DNA of 38,563 nt from Clostridiaceae bacterium (GTDB lineage: Bacteria; Bacillota; Clostridia; DUPQ01). The notes below the pieces were generated by a model that saw nothing but the letters and a program-made list of their open reading frames with translations, searched no databases and was not told the origin of the DNA. Positions 7,720-15,516 of this stretch are shown here, one piece after another. Position 1 is the first letter of the stretch; each line of letters opens with the position of its first letter. Where the stretch lies: assembly GCA_012838235.1 (NCBI GenBank), contig DUPQ01000070.1, forward strand, positions 77,454-116,016, written 5' to 3'. The translations under genes were made by a program, and so were the position numbers.

Positions 7720-8502
7720 CTATAGTAATACTGATAAATAATCGGTTATTTCCGGTATTCTCTTTATAACTCTTCTTGCGTCTACTCTCTCCACACCCGG
7801 TCTCTCGGCAGCTCTGTCACAATAATCGGTCCTTGTGAAATCCACTATTATTTCCACCGGCTTGGAGACGGTATATGGCTTTATCTTATCCGCAAGCGAT
7901 ATTGCGGCTGCCGCATTTGATTCAATAATCTTTTCGCATAAATCAAAGTCATATGCTTCCGCTTTATTTCTCCCAATAGCTCTTTTAACCGCTGCAACCT
8001 GTATGTCTCCGAAGAAGTGTTTGGCTTCACTGCATGCCGCCTCATCTCCCGATGCGAATATTACCGGTGCGCCGTATGAGCCGAAAAAAGCTCCGCCCTG
8101 TACAAGTTCTCCGCATCGTATACCGTTTAAATAGTAGTTGTACCAGCTTACGGAAGACTGAACATGGTCCAAAAACGCACCGATTGTTCCGGGCATGGCA
8201 TGAGTTCCCACAAACATAACGGCATCCACCTGTTTGTGAATACCTTGTTTATACAGTTCAATCAGATTTATATTTACAGCTCTTTTATCCAATGCTCCGT
8301 CAATGAAGTTTTTGCCTCTTCCGTGACCGTCGGTAACCGTTACGGTATCCGCTCCTCCGTTGAAGGCTCCTCTTACTGCGGCATTGACATCCGCCATAAG
8401 TCTTATCCTGGCATACTCGTAACCGTCGGTATCATAATCAATTTGGCTTATATCCGTTACTCCGCTTATACCTTCCAAATCCGTAATGATATGTATGTGC
8501 AT
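7720..8502 (-). CDS. M55-family D-aminopeptidase (DppA-like)
   Basis: A 260-residue zinc peptidase matching DppA. The metal/catalytic positions fall where expected: D8 and E10 in TDLEGISG, H60 in TDGHG, H101 in VGTHAMPG, and E132 in CGELVQGG. GDEAACSEA follows. The family cleaves N-terminal D-amino acids (DppA prefers D-Ala-D-Ala) and assembles into a cytoplasmic decamer. There is no signal peptide. It is the first gene of the leftward operon with an aminotransferase and a dehydrogenase, an unusual setting, since M55 genes commonly accompany peptide transporters. The set may process a D-amino-acid or amide-linked amino compound. Stop is TAG, so amber is an ordinary stop codon in this genome. 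Confidence 0.9.
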   Translation of the reverse strand: MHIHIITDLEGISGVTDISQIDYDTDGYEYARIRLMADVNAAVRGAFNGGADTVTVTDGHGRGKNFIDGALDKRAVNINLIELYKQGIHKQVDAVMFVGTHAMPGTIGAFLDHVQSSVSWYNYYLNGIRCGELVQGGAFFGSYGAPVIFASGDEAACSEAKHFFGDIQVAAVKRAIGRNKAEAYDFDLCEKIIESNAAAAISLADKIKPYTVSKPVEIIVDFTRTDYCDRAAERPGVERVDARRVIKRIPEITDYLSVLL

Positions 8503-8528
8503 ATTTACCTTAAATCCCTTCTTAAGGT

Positions 8529-8534
8529 ATTATA
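8529..8534 (-). promoter_or_regulatory. Probable -10 element of the M55-DegT-Gfo operon
   Basis: On the minus strand a perfect TATAAT lies 27 bases before ATG 8502; no clear -35 element is visible at the proper spacing. AAGG before the start serves as ribosome site. The promoter is back-to-back with the one at 8548-8576. Confidence 0.4.
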
Positions 8535-8547
8535 CCACAGGAATATG

Positions 8548-8576
8548 TTCATAAACACTAAACATATCGGTATAAT
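8548..8576 (+). promoter_or_regulatory. Promoter of the DUF4015-type glycosidase gene
   Basis: TTCATA (8548-8553), 17 bases, and a perfect TATAAT (8571-8576). The only usable ATG is at 8583, about where transcription would begin, so the message may be leaderless. Confidence 0.5.
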
Positions 8577-8582
8577 GTATGT

Positions 8583-10133
8583 ATGCGTAAGAGGACATTT
8601 TCGGAAAACTTCATAAAGCCGCTTTCATTGTTCATATCCATATTTATATGCTTAAACTTCTTAAGCATATGCAACTCGGTTACGGTAATAGCTGCGGAAT
8701 TAAGCTCCGTGCATCCCGATCATGTGCGAGGACTTTATGTAAAAGCGGATATAGCATCTTTGGGACTGAAAGAAGAAAATGTTGAAAGATACTCTGAATA
8801 TATAGAAGCACTGAAAGAAAAGAAAAATTCAAAGATTGATATCGGTAAGATAAATGCATTTGAAAAGATAGTAGGCCTTATTAATGCAACAAGGTTAAAT
8901 GCCGTGGTTATCAATGTTAAAGACGACCAAGGCTATGTCACCATACCTGCCGATTCGGAATATGTATTACAGGCGGGAAGCTATAACTATCAGCTAAAAG
9001 ATATAGGTAAGACCATGGAACAGCTGAAAAAGTACGGTATATATACAATAGCCAGGATTGTGGTGTTCAAAGACGGTGTTCTGGCACAGAATGCTTCTCA
9101 TGCAATAAAGTATGATGACGGAACGGTCTGGAAAGACTATTCCGGTGCCGCCTGGGTGGACCCGTATGATGAATGGGTGCGGCAGTATAACATAGAGGTG
9201 GCAAAACAGGCAGCAGCGGCCGGGTTTGACGAGATACAGTTTGACTATATCCGGTTTCCGGAAAAGTTTTCACAGTACGATGTGTCGAAAAAGTATCTAC
9301 AGAATAAAATACGGCAGGATCAGCTGATACGGCAGTTCTTAAAAGATGCATATACGCAGCTTAAGCCGTATAACGTGAAAGTATCCGCCGATGTGTTCGG
9401 GTGTGCGGCATATCTTTGGGATGACCAACTGAATATAGATATCGGGCAGGTGTGGTACAACCTTACCCAAGAGGCGGATTATATAAGCCCTATGGTATAT
9501 CCCAGCCATTACAGAGGTACAAACTGGTATACGCAAGGCGACCCCAACAAACATCCCTATGAAGTGGTAAAAGGTGCGATAGAAGACTCTTTGACAATCA
9601 ATTCGGCGTTTGAAGACAAGGCGAGAATAAGGTTCTGGTTACAGGATTTTTCCATGTATGATTATGAGTACGGGCCACAGCAGATTGCAGACCAGGTCAA
9701 AGCTTTGCACGAGAAGGGGATAGATACATATATGTTCTGGAATAACAAGAATGTGTATGACCCGTATAATTACCTTATACTTGAAGATAAACATCCTAAA
9801 GTAATCCCGGACAAATATCCCGTTTACGATATAAAAAACAACAATCCTGCCGATGCGGCAAAAAGATACCTGGAAGCCGATAAGAATAAAGACTTGTATC
9901 ACTCCTTTATCTTAAAAGCGGAAAAAACCCGGCAGAGCGAGTATGCCGACTATGTTAAAAACATGCAGTGGTCGGGAATTACCGCATATGAGTTTACCGG
10001 TTACAGAGAAAGCTTCAATACTGCACAGGTGTTTTTCAGCATAACAAAGCAGGGCAAACAGCAGAAAGCAGTACTGTTTATGCTCTTGGAAGAAGGTATC
10101 TGGAAAGTGCACGATTATTACATTATACGGTAA
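8583..10133 (+). CDS. Secreted putative glycoside hydrolase, DUF4015-like
   Basis: A 516-residue protein. Residues about 1-38 are a long signal peptide or membrane anchor: a basic start MRKRTF, hydrophobic FIKPLSLFISIFICL, then VIAAEL. The central TIM-barrel-like part shows hallmarks of the DUF4015 family: VRGLYVKAD, NAVVINVKDDQGYV, DEIQFDYIRFPE, SADVFGCAAYLW, and YISPMVYPSHY, with DTYMFWNNKN near its end (about residue 385). Family members are predicted polysaccharide hydrolases acting outside the cell; no substrate is established that I can cite. About 110 residues follow the barrel, ending in a strand-rich LEEGIWKVHDYY tail resembling NTF2-like domains. There is no recognisable ribosome site, and no alternative ATG in frame before the mature domain. 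Confidence 0.8.
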   Translation: MRKRTFSENFIKPLSLFISIFICLNFLSICNSVTVIAAELSSVHPDHVRGLYVKADIASLGLKEENVERYSEYIEALKEKKNSKIDIGKINAFEKIVGLINATRLNAVVINVKDDQGYVTIPADSEYVLQAGSYNYQLKDIGKTMEQLKKYGIYTIARIVVFKDGVLAQNASHAIKYDDGTVWKDYSGAAWVDPYDEWVRQYNIEVAKQAAAAGFDEIQFDYIRFPEKFSQYDVSKKYLQNKIRQDQLIRQFLKDAYTQLKPYNVKVSADVFGCAAYLWDDQLNIDIGQVWYNLTQEADYISPMVYPSHYRGTNWYTQGDPNKHPYEVVKGAIEDSLTINSAFEDKARIRFWLQDFSMYDYEYGPQQIADQVKALHEKGIDTYMFWNNKNVYDPYNYLILEDKHPKVIPDKYPVYDIKNNNPADAAKRYLEADKNKDLYHSFILKAEKTRQSEYADYVKNMQWSGITAYEFTGYRESFNTAQVFFSITKQGKQQKAVLFMLLEEGIWKVHDYYIIR

Positions 10134-10156
10134 AGAATATTAAGAATTTGTAACAA

Positions 10157-10186
10157 TTAACAATAAATTCAATTATATGGTATAAT
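10157..10186 (+). promoter_or_regulatory. Promoter of smpB-ssrA
   Basis: TTAACA (10157-10162), 18 bases, TATAAT (10181-10186) with an upstream TG one base away (extended -10). It lies 22 bases before the smpB start. Because ssrA overlaps the end of smpB and no separate promoter is clear, a joint precursor is plausible. Confidence 0.65.
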
Positions 10187-10208
10187 TTGCTTCCGAAGGA
10201 GGGTGGAC

Positions 10209-10679
10209 TTGGCTAAAGAAGACATAAAAGTCATTTCGTATAACAGGAAAGCCGGTTTTGACTATGAACTTATTGAGTTTTACGAGGCGGGAATCGTGCT
10301 TACCGGTACCGAAGTGAAGTCTTTAAGAGCTGGAGCGGTAAATATGCGTGATTCTTACGGGTACATAAAGGATTACGAAGCATATGTATCGGGGCTGCAC
10401 ATCTCCCATTACGATAAGGGAAACATAAACAATGTTGACCCCGATCGTGACAGAAAGTTGCTGTTGCACAAGAGCGAGATAAGGAAACTGGTTCTGAAGA
10501 TGCAGCAGAAAGGGTATACCCTTATTCCCGTAAAGCTGTACTTTGTGAAGAACAAGGTAAAACTGGAACTGGCTTTGGCTAAAGGAAAGAAACTCTATGA
10601 CAAGAGAGATTCCATCCAGAAGGGCGAAGTCGAAAGGGAAATAAAAAGAAGAATGAAGGACAATCATACGGGGGCGTAA
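10209..10679 (+). CDS. smpB: SsrA-binding protein SmpB
   Basis: A 156-residue protein, the normal SmpB length. It has the oligonucleotide-binding fold and characteristic segments YEAGIVLTGTEVKSLRAG, NMRDSYGYI, LLLHKSEI, and the C-terminal GKKLYDKRDS followed by a basic tail. SmpB binds the tRNA-like end of tmRNA and brings it to stalled ribosomes for trans-translation. I chose the TTG at 10209 because AAGGAGGG ends about 6 bases before it; the in-frame GTG at 10203 overlaps the ribosome site. The stop codon TAA (10677-10679) lies inside the acceptor stem of tmRNA, which starts at 10670, so the two genes overlap by ten bases. Confidence 0.97.
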   Translation: MAKEDIKVISYNRKAGFDYELIEFYEAGIVLTGTEVKSLRAGAVNMRDSYGYIKDYEAYVSGLHISHYDKGNINNVDPDRDRKLLLHKSEIRKLVLKMQQKGYTLIPVKLYFVKNKVKLELALAKGKKLYDKRDSIQKGEVEREIKRRMKDNHTGA

Positions 10680-11021
10680 AGGTTTCGACGGGATGATTGA
10701 AATATTGACGGCGTGCAGAGGATTCTCGTTGGCCTCTTTAAAAAACGAGAGATTAAAATAAACGCAAAACCTAATTTTGCACCTTTAGCAGCTTAAGCTG
10801 GCTAAACATCCCACCGGAAATCACGGGGTCCGGATCGGGGTGTCATCTACCGTGAAAACCCGATAATCAAAGCTTTGAGGTTAAAGGGTAAACTATGAAG
10901 CTACCGATAAAGCACCCGGCTTACAGGGGACTTTAAAGGGAAATTAAACAGTAAGCTACGCATGTAGAAGTCGGTACGGACATTGTTTCGGACGAGGGTT
11001 CGATTCCCTCCGCCTCCACCA
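10670..11021 (+). ncRNA. ssrA: Transfer-messenger RNA (tmRNA)
   Basis: A single-piece tmRNA of about 352 nt. The 5' end GGGGGCG pairs with CGCCTCC just before ACCA at the 3' end, and the T-arm GAGGGTTCGATTCCCTC is present near 10995. The tag reading frame runs 10764-10796: GCA resume codon, peptide AKPNFAPLAA, then TAA, ending in the usual protease-recognised LAA-type tail. It rescues stalled ribosomes with SmpB, encoded immediately upstream and overlapping by ten bases. A strong terminator follows at 11028-11067. The 3' end of ssrA is a frequent integration site for mobile elements, and the downstream DNA here is accessory. I see no second copy of the 3' end in the window to mark an attachment site. 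Confidence 0.97.
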
Positions 11022-11027
11022 GACAAG

Positions 11028-11067
11028 AAAAGTCGACATTTTGTAGAAACACAAGGTGTCGACTTTT
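11028..11067 (+). terminator. Intrinsic terminator of ssrA
   Basis: An 11-bp perfect stem AAAAGTCGACA / TGTCGACTTTT, extended inward by partial pairing, ending in four T's. It lies 6 bases after the tmRNA CCA. Confidence 0.8.
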
Positions 11068-11096
11068 ATATTGTCATGGCTTTTAGAGGGATTCAT

Positions 11097-11745
11097 ATGA
11101 ACTATACAAAAACGATTCGCAACTATTGTCAGCAAAATGAGGGACATATTTTCGATTCTCAGCAGATGTTCAGAGATTTCTTTTCTATGGTCCCATACAA
11201 GACCTTCATAAAGATATTAAACCGACTGGAAGACGAAAACATACTGTCCTCGGTTTCCAAAGGTGTCTATTTATTCAATCCAAACAATCCGGCGATGCAG
11301 ATTCAGCTATTTTAAAACAATATGCAGAGGATTATCGCGGAATGCTTGTCGGCTATGCCATGTCAACGTTTATTCTATCAGTGATTACCAGGATGATACC
11401 GTTGAGATATACACAAAGGTTATTCCGCAAGGTAGCCACAAGAACATTAATAAGTACCACTTAACCGGAATTGACATTCTTTTTTCAGAGAAGGTAAAAA
11501 GCCTCATTCACACCTTGGGATTAGTTGAGCACAGAAACAGTATCTGGAATATCGATTATCTAAAATATGGAGAAGTTCGCAATGCCGGATTGAGTATCTA
11601 TTCAGACGCACTTTTTGATGAAATCAGCAAGGCTGTGAGATACCAGTATTCCACTATTGTTTCTTTTAATCTGTTATTGAAAGATATCGGAAAAGAGGAC
11701 GCTCTTTACATTGACATCTTTCAGAAGAATGATGTCGGGAAATGA
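11097..11745 (+). pseudogene. Frameshifted DUF6088/AbiEi-like antitoxin gene
   Basis: An open start at ATG 11097 (SD GAGGG) encodes a winged-helix-like N-terminus: MNYTKTIRNYCQQNEG, a KTFIKILNRLEDENIL segment and KGVYLFNP. This resembles DUF6088 proteins and the antitoxin domain of AbiE-type systems. The frame stops at 11315, but homologous-looking sequence continues in a second frame from about 11277 (SGDADSAILKQYAEDYRGML), and in a third from about 11370 to 11745 (ISDYQDDTVEIYTKVIPQG through KNDVGK). Two single-base shifts are therefore needed to restore one protein of roughly 215 residues. Its last codon overlaps the next gene (ATGA), as expected for an ancestral two-gene operon. Both genes are decayed. 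Sequencing error at both sites is a less likely alternative. Confidence 0.7.
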
Positions 11746-12302
11746 AACGACACTACCTCAGGAACAATAAAACCGATTTTTACAAATGGTGTCGTTCTTA
11801 TGTTCATAAGGCTTTATATGATGTTAAGCGCTTTGAAAATAAAAACGGTGGATTAGACTTGATACTGGTTTGGGGTGAGTACTGCAAAGCGTTGGAGATA
11901 GTCCGCCAGTATTTGGTCATTAAAGCCGGACTTCCTACGGATTATCAATAGTTTCTGGATAATTATTTAATTCATAGAAAAGCATTTGCGCACAGCAAAG
12001 AAGCATCCATCATTATCAAAGAAATCTACCAAACCTGGCAGGAAGTATGTTTTCCACAGAAAAAGCCAAAAATCAAAACCATCGATTCTTTTTTGGTTGG
12101 ACATCTTTTGAGAGCGGAAAGAATCTAGAACAGTATCAGCGCAAAACAGGCAGCGGAACTTGCAGGTATAAATGCCAAAACTCTGTACGCTTACGAAGAA
12201 GGCACACGGATGATAAAGCTGGATACACTGTATAAGTTATCGCAGATATATGATATAAGTATTGACGCGTTAATGGACCAAGCAAAACAAATAATCAGAT
12301 AA
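11742..12302 (+). pseudogene. Partner gene interrupted by two in-frame TAG codons; HEPN-like part plus XRE helix-turn-helix
   Basis: From ATG 11742 one reading frame of 187 codons runs to TAA at 12302 but contains TAG at 11949-11951 and 12126-12128. The protein between them looks coding throughout. The first two segments form an all-helical protein (DFYKWCRSYVHKALYDVKRF, then FLDNYLIHRKAFAHSKEAS) with an RKAFAH sequence fitting the R-x4-H motif of HEPN ribonucleases, just after the first amber. The last segment is a Cro/cI-type helix-turn-helix (AKQAAELAGINAKTLYAYEEG). Both ambers could derive from CAG glutamine by one C-to-T change. With the frameshifted gene upstream this looks like a dead toxin-antitoxin operon. 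Family assignment is tentative; amber recoding is rejected because TAG ends ordinary genes here. Confidence 0.6.
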
Positions 12303-12393
12303 AACAACAAGAATAAATGTGAAAAGATCATTATATGGCAAACTATAAATTAAAAGTTGTATAATAAAAACTGTGTAAAAAAGGTAAAGTGAA

Positions 12394-13620
12394 ATGATTA
12401 ATTCGAGAAATGATGTAATAGAGTTGCTGCGTGAATACACAATCACTCAGCGTGAGTATAAATGGAATATAAATCGTCCAGTTGCCTTTTTAAATGGAGT
12501 CGTTTTGGGAAAGTTCCGAGAAAATGATGCTTTAACCAGAAAAACTTTGAAAAAGGGTGTAACTGATGATGCATTATGTACTGAAATTAATGCTTATTTA
12601 GAACGCCATATTAAGAATATTGAAGAACTGGAATATCCTAATATTATGCAGCAAATGAAGCTTGAATCTTATAAAAAGCAAAAAAATGAATTATCCAATA
12701 CTTTGATTGATAAGTGGATTAGTAAAAACTGTGGGTGGATAGTAGAATGTGTAAAAGAAATCTCTTACCCAGAGGAAAGGGTATTACTGTACTTGTATTA
12801 TGCTTTTGATAACTATAATTTCCAAAGGCAACATCCGTTTTGTGGTGATTTGGACGAGCTAGATAAAGAATATAAAAATGTTTTTGATAAACATAGTCAA
12901 TATAGATATGGTCTAGTTCCAGTTGATGGAGATAGGGAATTGATTCCTATTAATCCACCGCGGATTTATGATAAATCACTTAACAAAACCTTTTTTACAA
13001 AGAATGTTCCGATGAATCTACTGGAAAAAATTTCAGAGATGATGTCGAATGGATTAGTAAAAGATTTTTCAGTGAGACTACTCAATGAACCAGGGTATGA
13101 AGGAAAGTTGAATCGTGTGTATTTATTAGAAGAATTGGAACGAGGAAAAGTATTTGATTTCACCAATCTTGGAAATTATTCTATAACTAGATTATATTCG
13201 CAAAAATATGAAGATTGTATGTGGGTAGTAATTGACCCAACAAATATAACTTTTGAAGAATTGTGTGATGACTTTAAGATTTATAACGATATGATAGTGA
13301 CACAGGTAGTTCATTTAGAGTATGAGGAGAAGGGTATGCATTACATTACGCATTTGGATCATGAATATGTTTTTTACACGATTGATGAATACAAAAATAA
13401 AATAATGGGTAATGTAACACAAAAAGGCACAGCAAAACATAGATTAAAGTCCTTCAAAATTGATAATTCAAGAATACCTTTTGACCATAGATTTAAAATA
13501 ATTAGAAAAGATGAAAATGGAAATGATTTACCAGAGGAGGATGAACAAGTTTTATGTTATGTTTTGGAATGCTATTTTAGACACAAGGATTTATTAAAGG
13601 AGTATTTTCATAAAGTTTAA
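12394..13620 (+). CDS. Orphan AT-rich hypothetical protein
   Basis: A 408-residue protein I do not recognise. It has no signal peptide or membrane segment and is acidic/basic mixed, with helical N-terminal half (MINSRNDVIELLREYTITQR) and a strand-richer C-terminal half. No nuclease or ATPase motif is evident. Codon use is markedly more AT-rich than in smpB, rtcB or the vor genes, suggesting recent transfer. It lies between a decayed toxin-antitoxin-like pair and a housekeeping thiamine gene, 1.4 kb after ssrA, a position where anti-phage cargo is often found. A TATAAT at 12360-12365 could be its promoter and AAGGT its weak ribosome site. It is followed by a hairpin terminator. Unlike its neighbours it is intact. 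Confidence 0.7.
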   Translation: MINSRNDVIELLREYTITQREYKWNINRPVAFLNGVVLGKFRENDALTRKTLKKGVTDDALCTEINAYLERHIKNIEELEYPNIMQQMKLESYKKQKNELSNTLIDKWISKNCGWIVECVKEISYPEERVLLYLYYAFDNYNFQRQHPFCGDLDELDKEYKNVFDKHSQYRYGLVPVDGDRELIPINPPRIYDKSLNKTFFTKNVPMNLLEKISEMMSNGLVKDFSVRLLNEPGYEGKLNRVYLLEELERGKVFDFTNLGNYSITRLYSQKYEDCMWVVIDPTNITFEELCDDFKIYNDMIVTQVVHLEYEEKGMHYITHLDHEYVFYTIDEYKNKIMGNVTQKGTAKHRLKSFKIDNSRIPFDHRFKIIRKDENGNDLPEEDEQVLCYVLECYFRHKDLLKEYFHKV

Positions 13621-13627
13621 GTGGGAA

Positions 13628-13660
13628 AACAGACATCTGTTAATGTCGGTTTTGTGTTTT
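13628..13660 (+). terminator. Terminator of the AT-rich orphan gene
   Basis: A stem AACAGACAT / ATGTCGGTT with one mismatch and a 6-base loop, followed by TTGTGTTTT, beginning 8 bases after the stop at 13620. Confidence 0.6.
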
Positions 13661-13913
13661 CCAAAGTAATAATGCTTAATTTCCAACGCTTAGCGGCATT
13701 TGCACCCACAGGTATTGATTTGCACCCATAAGCTAAAGTTCTATCAATATATGATTTCTCTTCAAGACAAGCAGATTGTTCATATAGCCTTCCTAAAGGA
13801 ATGCAGATTTTTGCGATGTATTACCGGACTACTGTAGAGTATATAATTGTTTTTATTGCCCTCGGATGATATGATTTGGATAGCAAAAACAGTCCGTAAG
13901 ATGAGGTGTTCAA
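13661..13913. other. Intergenic region before thiamine pyrophosphokinase
   Basis: No gene is seen here. It contains an 11-bp direct repeat ATTTGCACCCA at 13698-13708 and 13718-13728 (20-bp period). A TATAAT at 13842-13847 is the likely -10 of the next gene; its -35 is unclear. The repeat may be a remnant of an older element. Confidence 0.4.
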
Positions 13914-14543
13914 ATGAAAAGATGTATTATCATCGGCGGCGCACCGATTTGCGATTATGAATATATAAGGGAACGGGTGAATAAAGAAGATTTTTTCATC
14001 TACTGCGACAGCGGATTGAAACATAAGGAAAAACTCGGCGTATCACCGAATCTGATAATCGGAGATTTTGATTCTCACAGCAATCCGTATCTGGATATCG
14101 AGACCATTGTTTTGCCCGTAATGAAGGATGACACCGATACGGCTTATGCGGCCAAAGAAGCAATCAGAAGAGGTTTTCGGGATATTATCCTTTGCGGTGT
14201 CACAGGCGGGCGTCAAGACCATACCCTTGTGAATATATTCCTGCTGTTCAAATTCGACAGTTACGGTATCAAAGCCCGTATTATAGACGATTATGCCGAA
14301 ATGGAAGTGCTTTCACCGGGACGCACGGTATTGATTGAGGATTGCTATCTGTATTTTTCTCTCGTAAATATGACCGGAATCGCACGTGGTATCACGATAA
14401 AAAATGCCAAATATAATTTAAGCAATGCAAAGATTGAAAGCGAAAATCAGTATGCTACCGGTAATGAAGTGCTACCCGGGAAGACAGCGGAGGTGTCCAT
14501 AGAGGAGGGGAGAGTGTTACTTTTGAAGGTGAGAAGAGAATAA
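13914..14543 (+). CDS. thiN: Thiamine pyrophosphokinase
   Basis: A 209-residue protein that would transfer pyrophosphate from ATP to thiamine to make thiamine pyrophosphate in the cytoplasm. Family motifs: LIIGDFDS with D51 and D53, MKDDTDT around residue 71, CGVTGGRQDHTL around 94-105 and a C-terminal beta domain with YATGNEV and GRVLLLKV. GAGGTG precedes the ATG. In most Clostridia this gene lies near rsgA and rpe; here it stands among accessory genes, which suggests the surrounding DNA has been rearranged. Its product is the cofactor of the oxidoreductase at the left edge, but nothing suggests co-regulation; no THI-element riboswitch is visible. Confidence 0.9.
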   Translation: MKRCIIIGGAPICDYEYIRERVNKEDFFIYCDSGLKHKEKLGVSPNLIIGDFDSHSNPYLDIETIVLPVMKDDTDTAYAAKEAIRRGFRDIILCGVTGGRQDHTLVNIFLLFKFDSYGIKARIIDDYAEMEVLSPGRTVLIEDCYLYFSLVNMTGIARGITIKNAKYNLSNAKIESENQYATGNEVLPGKTAEVSIEEGRVLLLKVRRE

Positions 14544-14611
14544 CAGAATTGGAACGGATTGCTTGCAGGTTTGTTTGAATATCTGATACCGATTTATTAT
14601 AGGAGGAACAG

Positions 14612-15202
14612 ATGGATAAGATAATATTAATTTTGATTATAATAGCTTTACTGACTGTAATTGTGATTTGCTTTTACAGGAAGAATTCTGCCAAATCCGA
14701 GCATCCCGACAAATCGGAATTCAGCAACAGAGGTACCGATTACAAAAATCCCGGTGATTTATCACGCGGTATAATCTATGAACCGGATATGGCAAAAAAG
14801 CCGCTGCCGCCTTTTAAGGAAATCACGGTAGTTGACAATGATGATATCGCTATTAAAATCACAGCTGCGGATCCCTATCATATGTGGGGATATTCCTTAC
14901 ATGTGTATCTGGAGAATAAATCGGGCGGCGATACCTTCTACTCATTTGCTTTATCAAGTGCAAAGGTCAACGGGATCCGATTAAAAACTGATGAAGTCGC
15001 AACCGATGTCAACTTCTACATAGAGCTTGGCAAGAACTACAGTTATGCAAGCGGCGAAATCGCATTTATAGCCGAGGATCTTAAGAAAAAGGGAATAAAT
15101 AAGTATGGAGATATAAAGAATATTGAGTTAGGCTTTATAGTCTATGAAACGCTGAATAAAGACAAGGTTATTTTTACCGGTACGGTAACGGTAAAACTTT
15201 AG
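14612..15202 (+). CDS. Membrane-anchored hypothetical protein
   Basis: A 196-residue protein with one N-terminal membrane helix (about residues 4-22, IILILIIIALLTVIVICFY), then a polar linker and a strand-rich domain (about residues 65-196) with alternating charged and hydrophobic segments such as WGYSLHVYLENKSGGDTFY and a final FTGTVTVKL. The shape resembles Ig-like or DUF4352-type domains displayed on the cell surface, but I do not recognise a family. AGGAGG lies 6 bases before the ATG. It follows thiN by 68 bp without a terminator, so they may be co-transcribed. Confidence 0.65.
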   Translation: MDKIILILIIIALLTVIVICFYRKNSAKSEHPDKSEFSNRGTDYKNPGDLSRGIIYEPDMAKKPLPPFKEITVVDNDDIAIKITAADPYHMWGYSLHVYLENKSGGDTFYSFALSSAKVNGIRLKTDEVATDVNFYIELGKNYSYASGEIAFIAEDLKKKGINKYGDIKNIELGFIVYETLNKDKVIFTGTVTVKL

Positions 15203-15214
15203 AGAGGTAATTAA

Positions 15215-15430
15215 TTGCAATGGGTTTTTGCAGTTACCTGTCTGTTGTTGACAGGCGGTTATACTACCCGACCGCTACCGATTTATAAATTTTACACATT
15301 GAAAGAGTTAGTGCAATTTCAATCGGATTATCGTGAAGCACTATCTTTAGATAAAGTCTTGGACAAAACCCCTTCGTTTTATCAAGCAACTTCCAAGTAT
15401 GACAGGAAGTTTTTGAAGACCGCTCGCTAA
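15215..15430 (+). CDS. Doubtful 71-codon ORF, possibly a gene remnant
   Basis: An open frame from TTG 15215 with no clear ribosome site. The C-terminal two thirds (YKFYTLKELVQFQSDYREAL and later FYQATSKYDRKFLKTAR) looks protein-like, whereas the N-terminal part overlaps a CCTGTC/GACAGG hairpin near 15237. I do not recognise it. It may be the surviving end of a larger gene or chance. Confidence 0.25.
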   Translation: MQWVFAVTCLLLTGGYTTRPLPIYKFYTLKELVQFQSDYREALSLDKVLDKTPSFYQATSKYDRKFLKTAR

Positions 15431-15516
15431 TACCGGTTTATGCAATAAAAACAGGGATTCTGATATATGTTTTGATATTAATTTAAATTACAAATAGAAA
15501 TACAGGATTGGTATAT

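Noticed and set aside
11742-12302. Amber codons recoded as an amino acid (for example pyrrolysine)
   Set aside because: TAG is the normal stop of the M55 gene (7720) and the DUF4153-like gene (37769), and the adjacent upstream gene is frameshifted, so decay is simpler.
13848-13913. THI-element riboswitch before thiamine pyrophosphokinase
   Set aside because: No CTGAGA or ACCTGA-type conserved segments are present in the short leader.
11022-13913. Complete integrative element inserted in ssrA
   Set aside because: No integrase gene and no second copy of the ssrA 3' end are seen in the window; only accessory cargo-like genes are present.
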